From the NCBI RefSeq assembly GCF_000384215.1, contig NZ_KB913032.1, positions 1,265,021 to 1,329,020 of the forward strand: a stretch of DNA of 64,000 bases, read 5' to 3'. The notes beneath the pieces were generated by a model. That model ran no database searches. It was not told the DNA's origin and was given only the letters and a program-made list of their open reading frames with translations. Position 1 is the stretch's first letter, and each line of letters begins with the position of its first letter. This document shows, one piece after another, positions 1 through 8,654 of the stretch. A program made the translations under genes and the position numbers. Source of the stretch: Amycolatopsis alba DSM 44262. GTDB lineage: Bacteria; Actinomycetota; Actinomycetes; Mycobacteriales; Pseudonocardiaceae.

Positions 1-573
1 CGAACCCGCGGCGACCACGTGGTTGTCCTTGATCAGCACCGCGTCGCCGAGCCCGAGCCGGTGGTTCACCCCGCCGCCCGCGCGGACGGCGTACTTCTCC
101 AGCAACCGCAGTCCGGGCAGGGTCTTGCGGGAATCCCTGACCCGGCAACCGGTTCCCTCCATCGCGGCCACCCAGGCGGCGGTCGCGGTGGCGATACCGG
201 ACAGGTGACACAGCAGGTTCAGCGCGGTGCGTTCGGCGGTGAGCAGGCCACGCACCGGACCGCGGACGACCAGCGCGGGCTCGCCGGCGGTCAGCCGGTC
301 ACCGTCGTCACGGGCGGCCAGGATCTCCAGGCCCGAACCGAGCACGACGTCGAACACCGCCAGCGCCACCGGGATCCCGGCGACCACACCGGCCGTCCTC
401 GGTGTGAGTTCGGCGAGCGCGTTCGCGGACTCGGGCACGGTGGCGTTCGTCGTCGCGTCGGGCCCGTAGCGCAGGTCTTCGGCCAGCGCCGTGGTGACGA
501 CGCGCCGCACATCGTCGACGTCGAGACCGTGCTCGGCCAGCGCCTTGGTGACCCACGGGGAGAATTCGGTCAT
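1..573 (-). CDS. nadC: Quinolinate phosphoribosyltransferase (partial, 3' end outside window)
   Basis: Converts quinolinate and PRPP to nicotinate mononucleotide, third step of de novo NAD synthesis, in the cytoplasm. The 191 visible codons start [18 protein letters not shown] and carry the family's N-terminal signature: ERTALNLLCHLSGIAT, then RDSRKTLPGLRLLEKYAV and GGGVNHRLGL, ending near KDNHV before the window edge. The ATG overlaps the nadB stop as ATGA, so translation is probably coupled to nadB. Only the C-terminal part of the barrel is missing. Identification is firm from these motifs plus the nadA-nadB context. Confidence 0.95.
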   Translation of the reverse strand, partial: MTEFSPWVTKALAEHGLDVDDVRRVVTTALAEDLRYGPDATTNATVPESANALAELTPRTAGVVAGIPVALAVFDVVLGSGLEILAARDDGDRLTAGEPALVVRGPVRGLLTAERTALNLLCHLSGIATATAAWVAAMEGTGCRVRDSRKTLPGLRLLEKYAVRAGGGVNHRLGLGDAVLIKDNHVVAAGS

Positions 574-2225
574 GCCACACCCTCCAAAGCGATCGGATCG
601 GCCAGCACCGGCTGCCCCGACGGGCTGAGCCGGATGAGCTGACCGCGTTGCCAGGCATTGTCGTCACGTTCGGGGAAGTCGGTCCGCACGTGACAGCCAC
701 GGGATTCCGTCCGGCGCGCGGCCGCCGCGACCAGGGCCTCCGCGACCAGCGTGAGCGCCGCGTCCTCGACGGTCCGAGGAGTCCACAAAGGACTCTCGGT
801 CATCGAGAGATCCAGCACCGAGCCGACCACCGAAAGGCCTTCCGCGTCCCGGCCGATCGCGGCGTAACGGCTCATCGCCCGCTGCATCGAGTCGCGGTCG
901 GCCACCGGGACGGTCGCCCTCGACGCGAGCACGCCACGCCTGGGGTCGCCGAGCTGTCCGGTGGCGAGGTCCGCGGCGACCGCCTCGGCCACCCGCCGCC
1001 CGACGACCAGACCTTCGAGCAAACTGTTGGAGGCCAGGCGATTCGCGCCGTGCAGGCCGGTCCTCGCGACCTCTCCCGCCGCGTAGAGCCCACGGACAGC
1101 GGACCGTCCGTCCACAGTGGTCACCACGCCGCCACAGGCGAAATGCGCAGCGGGCGTGACCGGGATCGGTTCCTTCGCCGGGTCGAGCCCGAGCACCGCG
1201 CACGCCGCGTGCACGGTCGGGAACCGCTTCGCGAACCCGGATATCCCTGTGGCGTCGAGGAAGACGTGATCGTCGACCCCGCCGGGCGCCTGTGCCATCC
1301 GGCGGGTGATCGCCGCCGAAACGACGTCACGGGGCGCGAGATCACCGAGCGGGTGCACCCCGCGCATCACCGAAGCGCCCGTCGCGTCGTGCAGGGTCGC
1401 GCCCTCGCCGCGCACTGCCTCGGTGACCAGCGGGAGGCGGCCGCGCGCGCCGGGGGTGAACAGGACGGTCGGGTGGAACTGGACGAATTCGATGTCCGCG
1501 ACCTGCGCTCCCGCCCGCAACGCGAGCGCCAGCCCGTCCCCTGTGGCGAGCGCCGGATTCGACGTCGCCTGGTAGAGCTGCCCCAGTCCGCCGCTGGCCA
1601 GCAGCACCGCCGCCGCCCTGACGACCCCTGGCACACCGTCATGGTCCAGGACGGTCACGCCGACGACCTCGCCCGAGGGCGTGCGGATCGCGTCGACGGC
1701 GATGTGGTGCTCCAGCACCGGGATCCGGCGGCCACCGGTCTCCGCGACCAGCGTCCGCTCGACCTCCGCGCCGGTCGCGTCGCCACCGGCGTGAATGACG
1801 CGGAACGCGCTGTGCCCGCCTTCCCGCGTGCGGGCGAGCTCTGTCCGCCCTTCGGCCGCCGGGTCGAAACGGGCGCCCGCGGCGCGCAGCCTGGCCACCG
1901 CGGCCGGGCCGCCCACGATGATCGAGCGGACGGCGCCCTCTTCGCAGAGCCCGGCACCGGCGGTGAGCGTGTCCTCGGCGTGCTTGCCGACCGAGTCGCC
2001 CTCCTCGTGCTCACCTTCCAGCACGACCGCGATGCCGCCTTGGGCCCAGCGGGTGTTCCCGTCGGAGACCGTCGCCTTGGTGACCACCAGGACGTGCAGT
2101 CCGAGTTCCTGGGCGCGCAGTGCGGCGGTGAGCCCGGCCACTCCACTGCCGATCACCACGAGATCGGCGGCGGCCTCCCAAACGGGATGGGTTTTCGCCT
2201 GAAGGGCGCTAACCGGGCCGGTCAT
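570..2225 (-). CDS. nadB: L-aspartate oxidase
   Basis: FAD enzyme oxidising L-aspartate to iminoaspartate, which NadA condenses to quinolinate. 551 residues. The N-terminal dinucleotide fold reads [16 protein letters not shown] (about residues 22-37), followed by the flavin/substrate motif RWAQGGIAV, and the active-site segment HFACGGVVT lies further on; the C-terminal helical domain typical of the fumarate reductase/aspartate oxidase family is present. The start was set at the ATG (2225) that overlaps the nadA stop as ATGA; the open frame runs further upstream only inside nadA. It is the middle gene of a coupled nadA-nadB-nadC operon. Usual family length is 500-560, so it looks intact. Confidence 0.95.
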   Translation of the reverse strand: MTGPVSALQAKTHPVWEAAADLVVIGSGVAGLTAALRAQELGLHVLVVTKATVSDGNTRWAQGGIAVVLEGEHEEGDSVGKHAEDTLTAGAGLCEEGAVRSIIVGGPAAVARLRAAGARFDPAAEGRTELARTREGGHSAFRVIHAGGDATGAEVERTLVAETGGRRIPVLEHHIAVDAIRTPSGEVVGVTVLDHDGVPGVVRAAAVLLASGGLGQLYQATSNPALATGDGLALALRAGAQVADIEFVQFHPTVLFTPGARGRLPLVTEAVRGEGATLHDATGASVMRGVHPLGDLAPRDVVSAAITRRMAQAPGGVDDHVFLDATGISGFAKRFPTVHAACAVLGLDPAKEPIPVTPAAHFACGGVVTTVDGRSAVRGLYAAGEVARTGLHGANRLASNSLLEGLVVGRRVAEAVAADLATGQLGDPRRGVLASRATVPVADRDSMQRAMSRYAAIGRDAEGLSVVGSVLDLSMTESPLWTPRTVEDAALTLVAEALVAAAARRTESRGCHVRTDFPERDDNAWQRGQLIRLSPSGQPVLADPIALEGVA

Positions 2226-3232
2226 TCTCCGCCGCCAGGCTGCCCGATCTCGATCATGCGCTGCACGGAAGCGCGGGCTCGGGCGGCGGTCTCGATGTCG
2301 ACGTGGACCTCGTCGGCGCCCTCGCGCAGCGACCGCAGCAGGGCGGCGGGGGTGATCATCTTCATGTACCGGCAGGACGCCCGATCGTTCACCGCGCGGA
2401 AGTCGATCTCCGGCGCGGCCTTGCGCAACTGGTGGATCATCCCGATCTCGGTGGCCACGAGGACCGACTTCGCCTTGGTGTCGCGGGCGGCGTGGACCAT
2501 GTCGCCGGTCGAGAGGATCTTGACCCGCTCGGGGGCCACGGCACCCTCTCCGGCGAGGTACAGCGCCGAAGTCGCGCAGCCGCATTCCGGGTGGATGAAC
2601 AGGTCCGCGTCCGGGTTCTCCGAGGCGCGCTCGGCCAGTTCGGCACCGTTGATCCCGGCGTGCACGTGGCATTCCCCAGCCCAGATGTGCATGTTCTCCC
2701 GGCCGGTCACGCGTTTGACGTGCGCGCCGAGGAACTGGTCCGGCAGGAACAGAACCTCCTGGTCAGCGGGGATGGAGGCGACGACGTCGACGGCGTTCGA
2801 CGAGGTGCAGCAGATGTCGGTCTCCGCTTTGACCTCGGCCGTGGTGTTCACGTACGACACGACGACCGCGCCGGGGTGCTCGGCCTTCCAGGCGCGCAGC
2901 TGGGCGCCGGTGATCGAGTCCGCGAGCGAACAGCCTGCCCGCGCGTCCGGGATCAGGACCGTCTTCTCGGGCGCGAGAATCTTCGCCGTCTCGGCCATGA
3001 AGTGCACGCCGCAGAAGACGATGGTGGACGCGTCGCTGCTCGCCGCGATCCGGCTGAGCGCGAGGGAATCGCCGGTGAAGTCGGCGATGTCCTGGATCTC
3101 GGGAACCTGGTAGTTGTGCGCGAGCAGGACGGCGTCACGCTTGCGAGCGAGGCTCCGCACCTCCTCGGCCCAAGCCGCGTCGGCGACGACGCCACCGTAG
3201 GGAGTCAGGTCGTTCTCAAACGTGATCGTCAT
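2222..3232 (-). CDS. nadA: Quinolinate synthase A ([4Fe-4S])
   Basis: Condenses iminoaspartate with dihydroxyacetone phosphate to quinolinate; oxygen-sensitive [4Fe-4S] cytoplasmic enzyme. 336 residues. Seen: [18 protein letters not shown] near the N terminus, [16 protein letters not shown], the GECHVHAGI segment and [12 protein letters not shown], which hold the conserved cysteines and substrate residues. The ATG at 3232 was chosen because GGAGG sits about nine bases upstream; an in-frame ATG ten codons further upstream would start inside the operator region. First gene of the nad operon; the divergent regulator gene and palindrome 59 bp away suggest control by NAD status. Confidence 0.95.
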   Translation of the reverse strand: MTITFENDLTPYGGVVADAAWAEEVRSLARKRDAVLLAHNYQVPEIQDIADFTGDSLALSRIAASSDASTIVFCGVHFMAETAKILAPEKTVLIPDARAGCSLADSITGAQLRAWKAEHPGAVVVSYVNTTAEVKAETDICCTSSNAVDVVASIPADQEVLFLPDQFLGAHVKRVTGRENMHIWAGECHVHAGINGAELAERASENPDADLFIHPECGCATSALYLAGEGAVAPERVKILSTGDMVHAARDTKAKSVLVATEIGMIHQLRKAAPEIDFRAVNDRASCRYMKMITPAALLRSLREGADEVHVDIETAARARASVQRMIEIGQPGGGE

Positions 3233-3265
3233 CGTTCTGGCCCTCCGGACCGATTTGTCCACTGT

Positions 3266-3292
3266 CGGTTTTCGCCTTACAATCGAAAACCG
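3266..3292. promoter_or_regulatory. Perfect inverted repeat between nadA and nrtR-like gene (probable operator)
   Basis: CGGTTTTCG at 3266-3274 is followed after exactly 9 bases by its reverse complement CGAAAACCG at 3284-3292. It lies in the 59-bp divergent region between nadA and the Nudix-type regulator, and its last base is the first base of the regulator's GTG. NrtR-family regulators are known to bind palindromes in front of NAD genes; that this is the NrtR site is inference from position and symmetry. Confidence 0.7.
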
Positions 3293-3990
3293 TGCGAAGT
3301 CATCTTAACACCCAGACCCCCCTGGCCCACGAGGTTTTGGGAGCGGTACTGCAAGTGCGCTCGGACACACTCCGGGTCCTGCTGTGGCGCCGCGCGCTCG
3401 ATCCGCATCTGGGCCGCTGGTCCCTTCCCGGCGGCAGGCTTCGCCCGGATGAAGACGTCGAGGCGTCCATTCGGCGGCAGCTCGCGGAGAAGGTCGACGT
3501 ACGCCAGTTGAAGCATGTGGAGCAGCTGGCCGTGTTCAGCGCACCGGACCGGGTACCGGGCCCGCGTGTCGTCGCGACGGCGTTCCTCGGCCTCGTACCG
3601 TCCGATGTGGACCCCGAGATTCCCGAAGACACCGAGTGGCACGACGTTTCCGAACTGCCGCGGACGGCGTTCGACCACGAGTCCATCGTGCTGCGCGCGC
3701 GGGACCGGCTCCGCTCGAAGCTCTGCTACACGAATCTCGGGTTCGCGCTCGCCCCGGAAGAGTTCACCGTTTCGGCGTTGCGGGGACTGTATTCGGCTGC
3801 GCTGGGTTACCGGGTGTCCGCGACGAACCTGCAGCGTGTGCTGTCCCGGCGCGGACTGCTCCTCCCCACCGGGCACACCGCTCCGCCAGGGCGCAGCGGC
3901 GGCCGTCCGGCGGCACTCTTCTCCTTCGCGGGCAAGGGGATGCAGATCACCGACCCGTTCGCCGTGTTCCGGCCGCCCGCCGGAAAGTGA
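3292..3990 (+). CDS. NrtR-like Nudix-family transcriptional regulator of NAD synthesis
   Basis: 232 residues: an N-terminal Nudix fold (about 10-150) and a C-terminal winged-helix part (about 155-225), the architecture of NrtR repressors, which sense ADP-ribose or related NAD metabolites. The Nudix box around residues 48-70 ([13 protein letters not shown]...) keeps G48, E54, R62 and E66, but Q63 and K67 replace two of the glutamates needed for hydrolysis and D69 replaces the glycine, so it is likely a ligand-binding, non-catalytic domain. It diverges from nadABC. The GTG start overlaps the palindrome and has no Shine-Dalgarno, so the message may be leaderless and self-repressed. An active Nudix hydrolase is the less likely alternative. 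Confidence 0.85.
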   Translation: MRSHLNTQTPLAHEVLGAVLQVRSDTLRVLLWRRALDPHLGRWSLPGGRLRPDEDVEASIRRQLAEKVDVRQLKHVEQLAVFSAPDRVPGPRVVATAFLGLVPSDVDPEIPEDTEWHDVSELPRTAFDHESIVLRARDRLRSKLCYTNLGFALAPEEFTVSALRGLYSAALGYRVSATNLQRVLSRRGLLLPTGHTAPPGRSGGRPAALFSFAGKGMQITDPFAVFRPPAGK

Positions 3991-4030
3991 CCGTCCTGCG
4001 AAGTCCTCGCGGTCCCCGTACCTTGAACGG

Positions 4031-4747
4031 GTGACCGAGCCGAGCGATGAGTCCACCGGGAAGGCGATCTTGCCGCTGTTCCCGCTACAGACCGTGCTTC
4101 TGCCCGGAACGCATCTCCCGTTGCACATCTTCGAGCCGCGGTACCGGCAGCTGATGGCCGACCTCGTCGGCGACGTCGTCCCGGACCGCGAGTTCGGCGT
4201 CGTCGCGCTGCGTTCGGCGATGATCAGGGAGGTGAGCGGGCCCGAGCACGTCCACGAGGTCGGCTGCAGCACGGTGCTGCGCGAGGCGAAACGGCTGCCG
4301 GACGGCAGATTCGACGTCGTCACCACCGCGCGGCGCCGGTTCCGGCTGCTGGAGATCGACCGCGTTTCCGCGCCGTACCTGATCGGCTCGGTCGAGTGGG
4401 TGCCCGACGACAGGGTCGCCTCGGTGCACGGAGACACCGTGGCCAGGCTCGCCGACGTCGCCAAGGCCGCGCACCGGCGCTACTGCGAGTCCGCCTGGAA
4501 CGCCGACGACTGGACCACCCCGCCCGACGACGGTGACATCGCGGCGCTCGCGTACCGGCTCACCGCGGACTGCCTGCTCCCGCTGGAAGACCGGCAGCGC
4601 CTGCTGGAGGAGACCAACCCGCTGCGACGGCTGCGGATCGCGTGCCGTCTGCTGACGCGGGAGGCCGGGTTCCTCAGCACCCTCGGCGCGGTACCGATGC
4701 CGCTGGAGGAACTCGGCGAGTTCACGCGCCCCTCGAACCTGAACTGA
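4031..4747 (+). CDS. LON substrate-binding domain protein
   Basis: 238 residues made up of a Lon N-terminal (LAN/PF02190-type) domain without the ATPase or protease parts. Seen: LPLFPLQTVLLPGTHLPLHI followed by FEPRYRQLM, the hallmark opening of this domain, and a helical C-terminal segment. Free-standing copies are common in actinobacteria and thought to bind proteins; the role is unproven. The GTG at 4031 begins just before the domain; the frame upstream overlaps the regulator gene. It ends 3 bp from the convergent M48 gene. Confidence 0.85.
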   Translation: MTEPSDESTGKAILPLFPLQTVLLPGTHLPLHIFEPRYRQLMADLVGDVVPDREFGVVALRSAMIREVSGPEHVHEVGCSTVLREAKRLPDGRFDVVTTARRRFRLLEIDRVSAPYLIGSVEWVPDDRVASVHGDTVARLADVAKAAHRRYCESAWNADDWTTPPDDGDIAALAYRLTADCLLPLEDRQRLLEETNPLRRLRIACRLLTREAGFLSTLGAVPMPLEELGEFTRPSNLN

Positions 4748-4750
4748 GCC

Positions 4751-5800
4751 CTATTTGCCGGACTCCGAAGCACCTTCGCCGGAACCGTTGCCGAACTTGC
4801 TCCACACCTTGCCCGCCGCCCCGGACACCGCCTCGCCGACGTCGCTGAACACCTTCGTCAGCGGGTCCGCGGAGCTGTTCCAGGAGTCCTTGTACGACTT
4901 CGCGGCCGACTTCAGGTCGTCGGTCCAGGTGGAGGACGGCGCGTCCGCGTCGCGGCGCGGGTACTCGCCCGCCAGGATGCCCCGGTACTCCTCCGAAGCC
5001 GCCCACTTCTGCAGCTGCGCGGCGCGCACGACGGCCAGCGGATGCGACATCGTCTCGACGTAGCGGAGCTTCAGGTAGCTGTCGCGGATGTCGTCGACCG
5101 ATTCGTACTCCGCCGCCTGCTGCAGGAAGGCGGGGATGTCGATCTTCGACGGGTCGATGCCGCCCGCGACCAGGATCTGCGACCGCAGCGCCGCGGTCGG
5201 GTCCTGCGAGCACAGCAGCCCGGCGCGGTCGCAGGACAGTTCGGCCTTGCGGTACCACTCGCGCAGCGCGGCGATGACGACGCGGATGCCGATGGCGCTC
5301 ACCGGCGTCCACGACATCGACATCTGCAGGCCGATCAGCCGGATCATGATCGTGCGGTACACCGCGTGCCCGGACAGCACGTGCCCCATCTCGTGCCCGA
5401 TCACGAACCGCAGCGACGCGAGGTCCATCGCCTCGACGGCCGCGGTGTTGAGCACGATGAACGGCTCGTCCATCCCGATCGTCTGCGCGTTGACCTCGGG
5501 GCTGCGGGCGACGAACAGGTTCGGCACCCGCTCGAGGTCGAGGGCCTCGGCGCATTCGTTGCGCAGCTTGTCCAGTTCCGGGTACTGCTTCGGGCCCACC
5601 CGGATCCCGGAAGCGAGCGCCATGAGCCGCTCACCGCGTTCGGCGTAGAAGCCCGAAACCGCCTTCACGACCTGTGCGAATCCGGGGACCGCGCGCAGGG
5701 TGGCCAGTGCGCCGCGGTCCACGGGGTGTTCGTAGGCGCGCGGGCTGATGCCTGGGAAGCGGACGGCGTTGTGCCGGGAAACCTCGATGTCGTCAGTCAA
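4751..5800 (-). CDS. M48-family metallopeptidase
   Basis: 349 residues. A zinc-binding HEMGH lies at residues 136-140, in GHEMGHVLSGH, followed by a hydrophobic stretch (about 145-180) and the downstream AELSCDRAG segment carrying the expected third zinc ligand. The layout fits M48 (HtpX/Ste24-like) peptidases, though the membrane character is weak. The C-terminal 80 residues are charged and serine/glycine-rich. The start is a TTG at 5800 with GGGGGC upstream; no better start lies nearby. It is convergent with the LON-domain gene. The substrate cannot be told from sequence. Confidence 0.88.
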   Translation of the reverse strand: MTDDIEVSRHNAVRFPGISPRAYEHPVDRGALATLRAVPGFAQVVKAVSGFYAERGERLMALASGIRVGPKQYPELDKLRNECAEALDLERVPNLFVARSPEVNAQTIGMDEPFIVLNTAAVEAMDLASLRFVIGHEMGHVLSGHAVYRTIMIRLIGLQMSMSWTPVSAIGIRVVIAALREWYRKAELSCDRAGLLCSQDPTAALRSQILVAGGIDPSKIDIPAFLQQAAEYESVDDIRDSYLKLRYVETMSHPLAVVRAAQLQKWAASEEYRGILAGEYPRRDADAPSSTWTDDLKSAAKSYKDSWNSSADPLTKVFSDVGEAVSGAAGKVWSKFGNGSGEGASESGK

Positions 5801-5846
5801 GAGAAAGCCCCCTAGAGAAGTTGCCGCCCACCCTAGAGGAAATTCG

Positions 5847-6452
5847 TCAGCCGAGGCGGCGGCCCAGGTCTTCTCGCCCGTTCCACGCGGTCAGCAGCGT
5901 GTACGCCAGCGCGGTCATCAACGGCGCGGCGAGCATGATCCACGGCGATTCGATCTGCGGGGCCTTCGCGATGACGTCGCCGACGGCCGGCGCGGAGGCG
6001 ATCTCGTAGCGGCCGTTGGCGAACGAGACGCCCATCGTCGTGCCCAGCCAGCCCGCGAGGGCCGCGCCGCCGGTCGCGGCGATCAGCACGACCGGGCCGC
6101 GGCGCTCCCGCAGCAGCCAGGTCACGATGCCGATCAGCAGCCCGGCGCCGAGCGCGAGGAAGCCGTAGATGGCGAGGTCGTCGAAGCGGTGCCAGCTCTC
6201 GAGTTCCAGCGGCGCGAGGCCGCCGCGGTCGTTGATGACCCGCATCCGCTGCGGCGGCGCGAGCCGTGACCACAGCCAGGCCAGCGGGAAGCCGAGCAGC
6301 CCCGCCGTGGACAGCACGCTGACCGCCGGCAGCAGATCGGCCTTGACGACGACCTTCGGGTGCGGGCGGCGCGGCCTCGGCAGCACGGGCACCGACCAGG
6401 GGTCGGGCACGCTGGAAGACAGGTGTGCCGGTTTGCCCGTCGTCTCGCCCAA
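5847..6452 (-). CDS. DUF2567 family membrane protein
   Basis: About 201 residues with four predicted membrane segments (LLPAVSVLSTAGLLGFPLAW, FLALGAGLLIGIVTWLL, VVLIAATGGAALAGWLG, IMLAAPLMTALAYTLL) and an extracytoplasmic loop between the first two. Matches the actinobacterial DUF2567 family (Rv1591-like), which in mycobacteria also lies beside bioB. The TTG at 6452 was chosen because GGAGGAG precedes it; frames open up to 6515. Function unknown; position right after bsaP-bioB suggests, but does not show, a link to biotin. Confidence 0.75.
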   Translation of the reverse strand: MGETTGKPAHLSSSVPDPWSVPVLPRPRRPHPKVVVKADLLPAVSVLSTAGLLGFPLAWLWSRLAPPQRMRVINDRGGLAPLELESWHRFDDLAIYGFLALGAGLLIGIVTWLLRERRGPVVLIAATGGAALAGWLGTTMGVSFANGRYEIASAPAVGDVIAKAPQIESPWIMLAAPLMTALAYTLLTAWNGREDLGRRLG

Positions 6453-6536
6453 GCCGGACTCCTCCCTCACGCTGCTTGTGCAGAGCGTAACCAATGACGC
6501 TCCCAGCGCACGCAACCCGGCACCGAATCGCGGGAG

Positions 6537-6740
6537 TCAGCCGGCGAGTTCACCGTGACGGCTGCACCGGGCCGTCCAGCCGGCCGGGGTGATCTGGACG
6601 ACCATCCGCCGCGCGCAGAACGTGCAGTAGCGCGGCGGTTCGAGTGCCGTTCTCGGGTTGTGACAGGCGGGATGTTCCGCGCCACCGTCGGATGTCTGTC
6701 CACAGTGGACGCAGAACGACGGTCGGTCAGAGGACGTCAC
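6537..6740 (-). CDS. bsaP: Biotin synthase auxiliary protein (BsaP-like, Rv1590 homologue)
   Basis: 67 residues with six cysteines: CVHC (10, 13), C26, CTFC (39, 42) and C59, suitable for binding an iron-sulfur cluster or zinc. Its GTG lies 14 bp inside the end of bioB, so it is translated from the same message. In mycobacteria the small protein encoded at this spot is reported to be needed for biotin synthase activity, supporting its Fe-S chemistry. The assignment rests on size, cysteine pattern and position. Confidence 0.75.
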   Translation of the reverse strand: MTSSDRPSFCVHCGQTSDGGAEHPACHNPRTALEPPRYCTFCARRMVVQITPAGWTARCSRHGELAG

Positions 6741-7743
6741 TGATCGCCTTCACCGGCATCTTCAGCTCGTCGAGCATCTCCAGGTCCGCGGTGGCCGGGC
6801 GGCCGAGGTTGGTCAGGTAGTTGCCGACGATGATCGCGTTGATACCGCCGAGCATGCCCTGCTTGGTGCCCAGGTCGCCGAAGGTCAGCTCACGGCCGCC
6901 GGAGAACCGGAGCAGCGGGCGGGGCATCGCCAGCCGGAACGCGGCCACGGTGCGCAGCGCGTCCTTGCCCTCGACGATCTCGTAGCCCTCGTACGGCGTC
7001 CCCGGCTGCGGGATGAGGAAGTTCATCGTGCACTCGTCCGGGTTCAGCTCGGCCAGCTGCGCGGCGAACTCGGCGCGCTGTTCGACGCTCTCCCCCATGC
7101 CGATGATGCCGCCGCAGCAGACCTCCATGCCCGCCTCGCGGATCATGCGCAGCGTCTCCCAGCGCTCTTCCCACGTGTGCGTGGTGACGACGTTCGCGAA
7201 ATGCGAGCGCGCGGTCTCCAGGTTGTGGTTGTAGCGGTGCACGCCCATCTCGACGAGCTCGTCGACCTGTTCCTGGGTGAGCATGCCGAGCGAGCAGGCG
7301 ATCTGGATGTCGTTGCCGTCCTCGCGGATGGCCTTGATCCCCTCGCGGACCTGTGAGAGCAGCCGTTTGTCGGGGCCGCGGACGGCGGCGACGATGCAGA
7401 ACTCGGTCGCGCCGGTCTCGGCGGTCTGACGGGCGGCCTTGACCAGGCCGGGGATGTCCAGCCACGCCGACCGCACCGGCGTCGGGAACCGGCCGGACTG
7501 CGAGCAGAAGTGGCAGTCCTCGGGGCAGCCGCCGGTCTTGAGGCTGATGATGCCCTCGACCTCGACCTCGGGGCCGCACCAGCGCATCCGGACCTCGTGA
7601 GCCAGCGCCAGCAGGTCGGTCAGGTGTTCGTCGTCGAGCCGCAGGACCTCGACGAGCTGCTCTTCGGTGAGCCCGACACCACGCTCGAGGACCTGGTCAC
7701 GCGCCACGGCGAGGATGTCGACGGTCTCCGGGGCTGTGGTCAC
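6727..7743 (-). CDS. bioB: Biotin synthase (radical SAM)
   Basis: Inserts sulfur into dethiobiotin to give biotin. 338 residues. The radical-SAM triad is in [14 protein letters not shown] (CX3CX2C), and later conserved stretches include [21 protein letters not shown] and RFSGGRE, the last carrying an arginine that helps hold the auxiliary [2Fe-2S] cluster. The start is a GTG at 7743 with AGGAG upstream. Overlaps bsaP at its 3' end; bioD lies 84 bp upstream on the same strand. Confidence 0.96.
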   Translation of the reverse strand: MTTAPETVDILAVARDQVLERGVGLTEEQLVEVLRLDDEHLTDLLALAHEVRMRWCGPEVEVEGIISLKTGGCPEDCHFCSQSGRFPTPVRSAWLDIPGLVKAARQTAETGATEFCIVAAVRGPDKRLLSQVREGIKAIREDGNDIQIACSLGMLTQEQVDELVEMGVHRYNHNLETARSHFANVVTTHTWEERWETLRMIREAGMEVCCGGIIGMGESVEQRAEFAAQLAELNPDECTMNFLIPQPGTPYEGYEIVEGKDALRTVAAFRLAMPRPLLRFSGGRELTFGDLGTKQGMLGGINAIIVGNYLTNLGRPATADLEMLDELKMPVKAISDVL

Positions 7744-7827
7744 GAGGCGGCTCCTGTTCGGGGTGGGGCATCAAAGCGAAGGCACATCATCGTGCATGAC
7801 CGGGCGCCTCGCACACAGCGACGCACA

Positions 7828-8550
7828 TCACTTCTGCGCCGAGGCCCTGCCGACGAAGCATTCCGGGTCGAACTCGCCGCCGAACCACGGTGAGAGACCC
7901 GCCCTGGCCCGCGCGGCGAACTCCTCGGGTTCGGCGTCCCCGAGACCGGCGGGCAGCACGCCCAGCAGCGGGGCACCGGCGGCGACCGGCAGATCCTGCA
8001 GGTTCGACACCGAGGCCAGGTCCGGGTCCTCCGGCCACGAGCCGATGATCACCCCGGCCACGGTGAGCCCGCGTTTGGTCGCGACCTCGGCGGTCAGGGC
8101 GGTCGCGTTGAGCGTGCCCAGCCCGGCCTCGGCCACGATGATCACCAGGGCGCCGAGCGACCAGGCGACGTCGGCGAGCGAGGCGCCGTCGGCGTCGAAC
8201 CGGACCAGCAGGCCGCCCGCGCCCTCGATGAGCGTGAGGTCGTGCTCGCCGTCGAGGTCGCTCGCGGCCGCGGCGATCTCGCTCGGCGGCAGCGTCGGCA
8301 GGCCCGAAAGCCTGGCCGCCGCCTCCGGTGACAGCGGATCCGGGTACCGCCGCAGCTCACGAGTGGTGACCGGACCGGCGAGGCGCAGGACGTCGGCGAG
8401 ATCACCCGGCTCGTCCGGGCCGACCCCGGTCTGCGCCGGTTTCAGCACGGCGACGCGTTGGCCCTGCCCGGCGGCCAGCGCGGCGATGGCGGCGGTCGTG
8501 ATCGTCTTGCCGACACCTGTCCCGGTGCCGGTTATGACCAGCATGCTCAC
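7828..8550 (-). CDS. bioD: Dethiobiotin synthetase
   Basis: ATP-dependent carboxylation of 7,8-diaminopelargonate with CO2 to dethiobiotin. 240 residues. Walker A GTGTGVGKT sits at the N terminus (residues 8-16); KPAQTGV follows near residue 38 and EGAGGLLVRF about residue 110, matching the family's diaminopelargonate and Mg-ATP sites. Start GTG at 8550 (an in-frame ATG two codons on is equally possible). Together with bioB and bsaP it forms the downstream half of the biotin locus. Confidence 0.95.
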   Translation of the reverse strand: MSMLVITGTGTGVGKTITTAAIAALAAGQGQRVAVLKPAQTGVGPDEPGDLADVLRLAGPVTTRELRRYPDPLSPEAAARLSGLPTLPPSEIAAAASDLDGEHDLTLIEGAGGLLVRFDADGASLADVAWSLGALVIIVAEAGLGTLNATALTAEVATKRGLTVAGVIIGSWPEDPDLASVSNLQDLPVAAGAPLLGVLPAGLGDAEPEEFAARARAGLSPWFGGEFDPECFVGRASAQK

Positions 8551-8654
8551 GTGCGTTGAATCTAGTCTGCGGGGCGCAGCCCCTCCGTTGAGGGTGGTGG
8601 CGGGGCGGGGTCCGGGCTAGTGGGTCGGAATCGAACCGTGCTGAACGGCGTCCC

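Noticed and set aside
8600..8640. tRNA-like TpsiC arm (minus strand GGTTCGATTCC) between bioD and the SulP gene
   Set aside because: Only three of five T-stem pairs form, and no acceptor, D or anticodon arms are found; the upstream part lies in SulP coding sequence.
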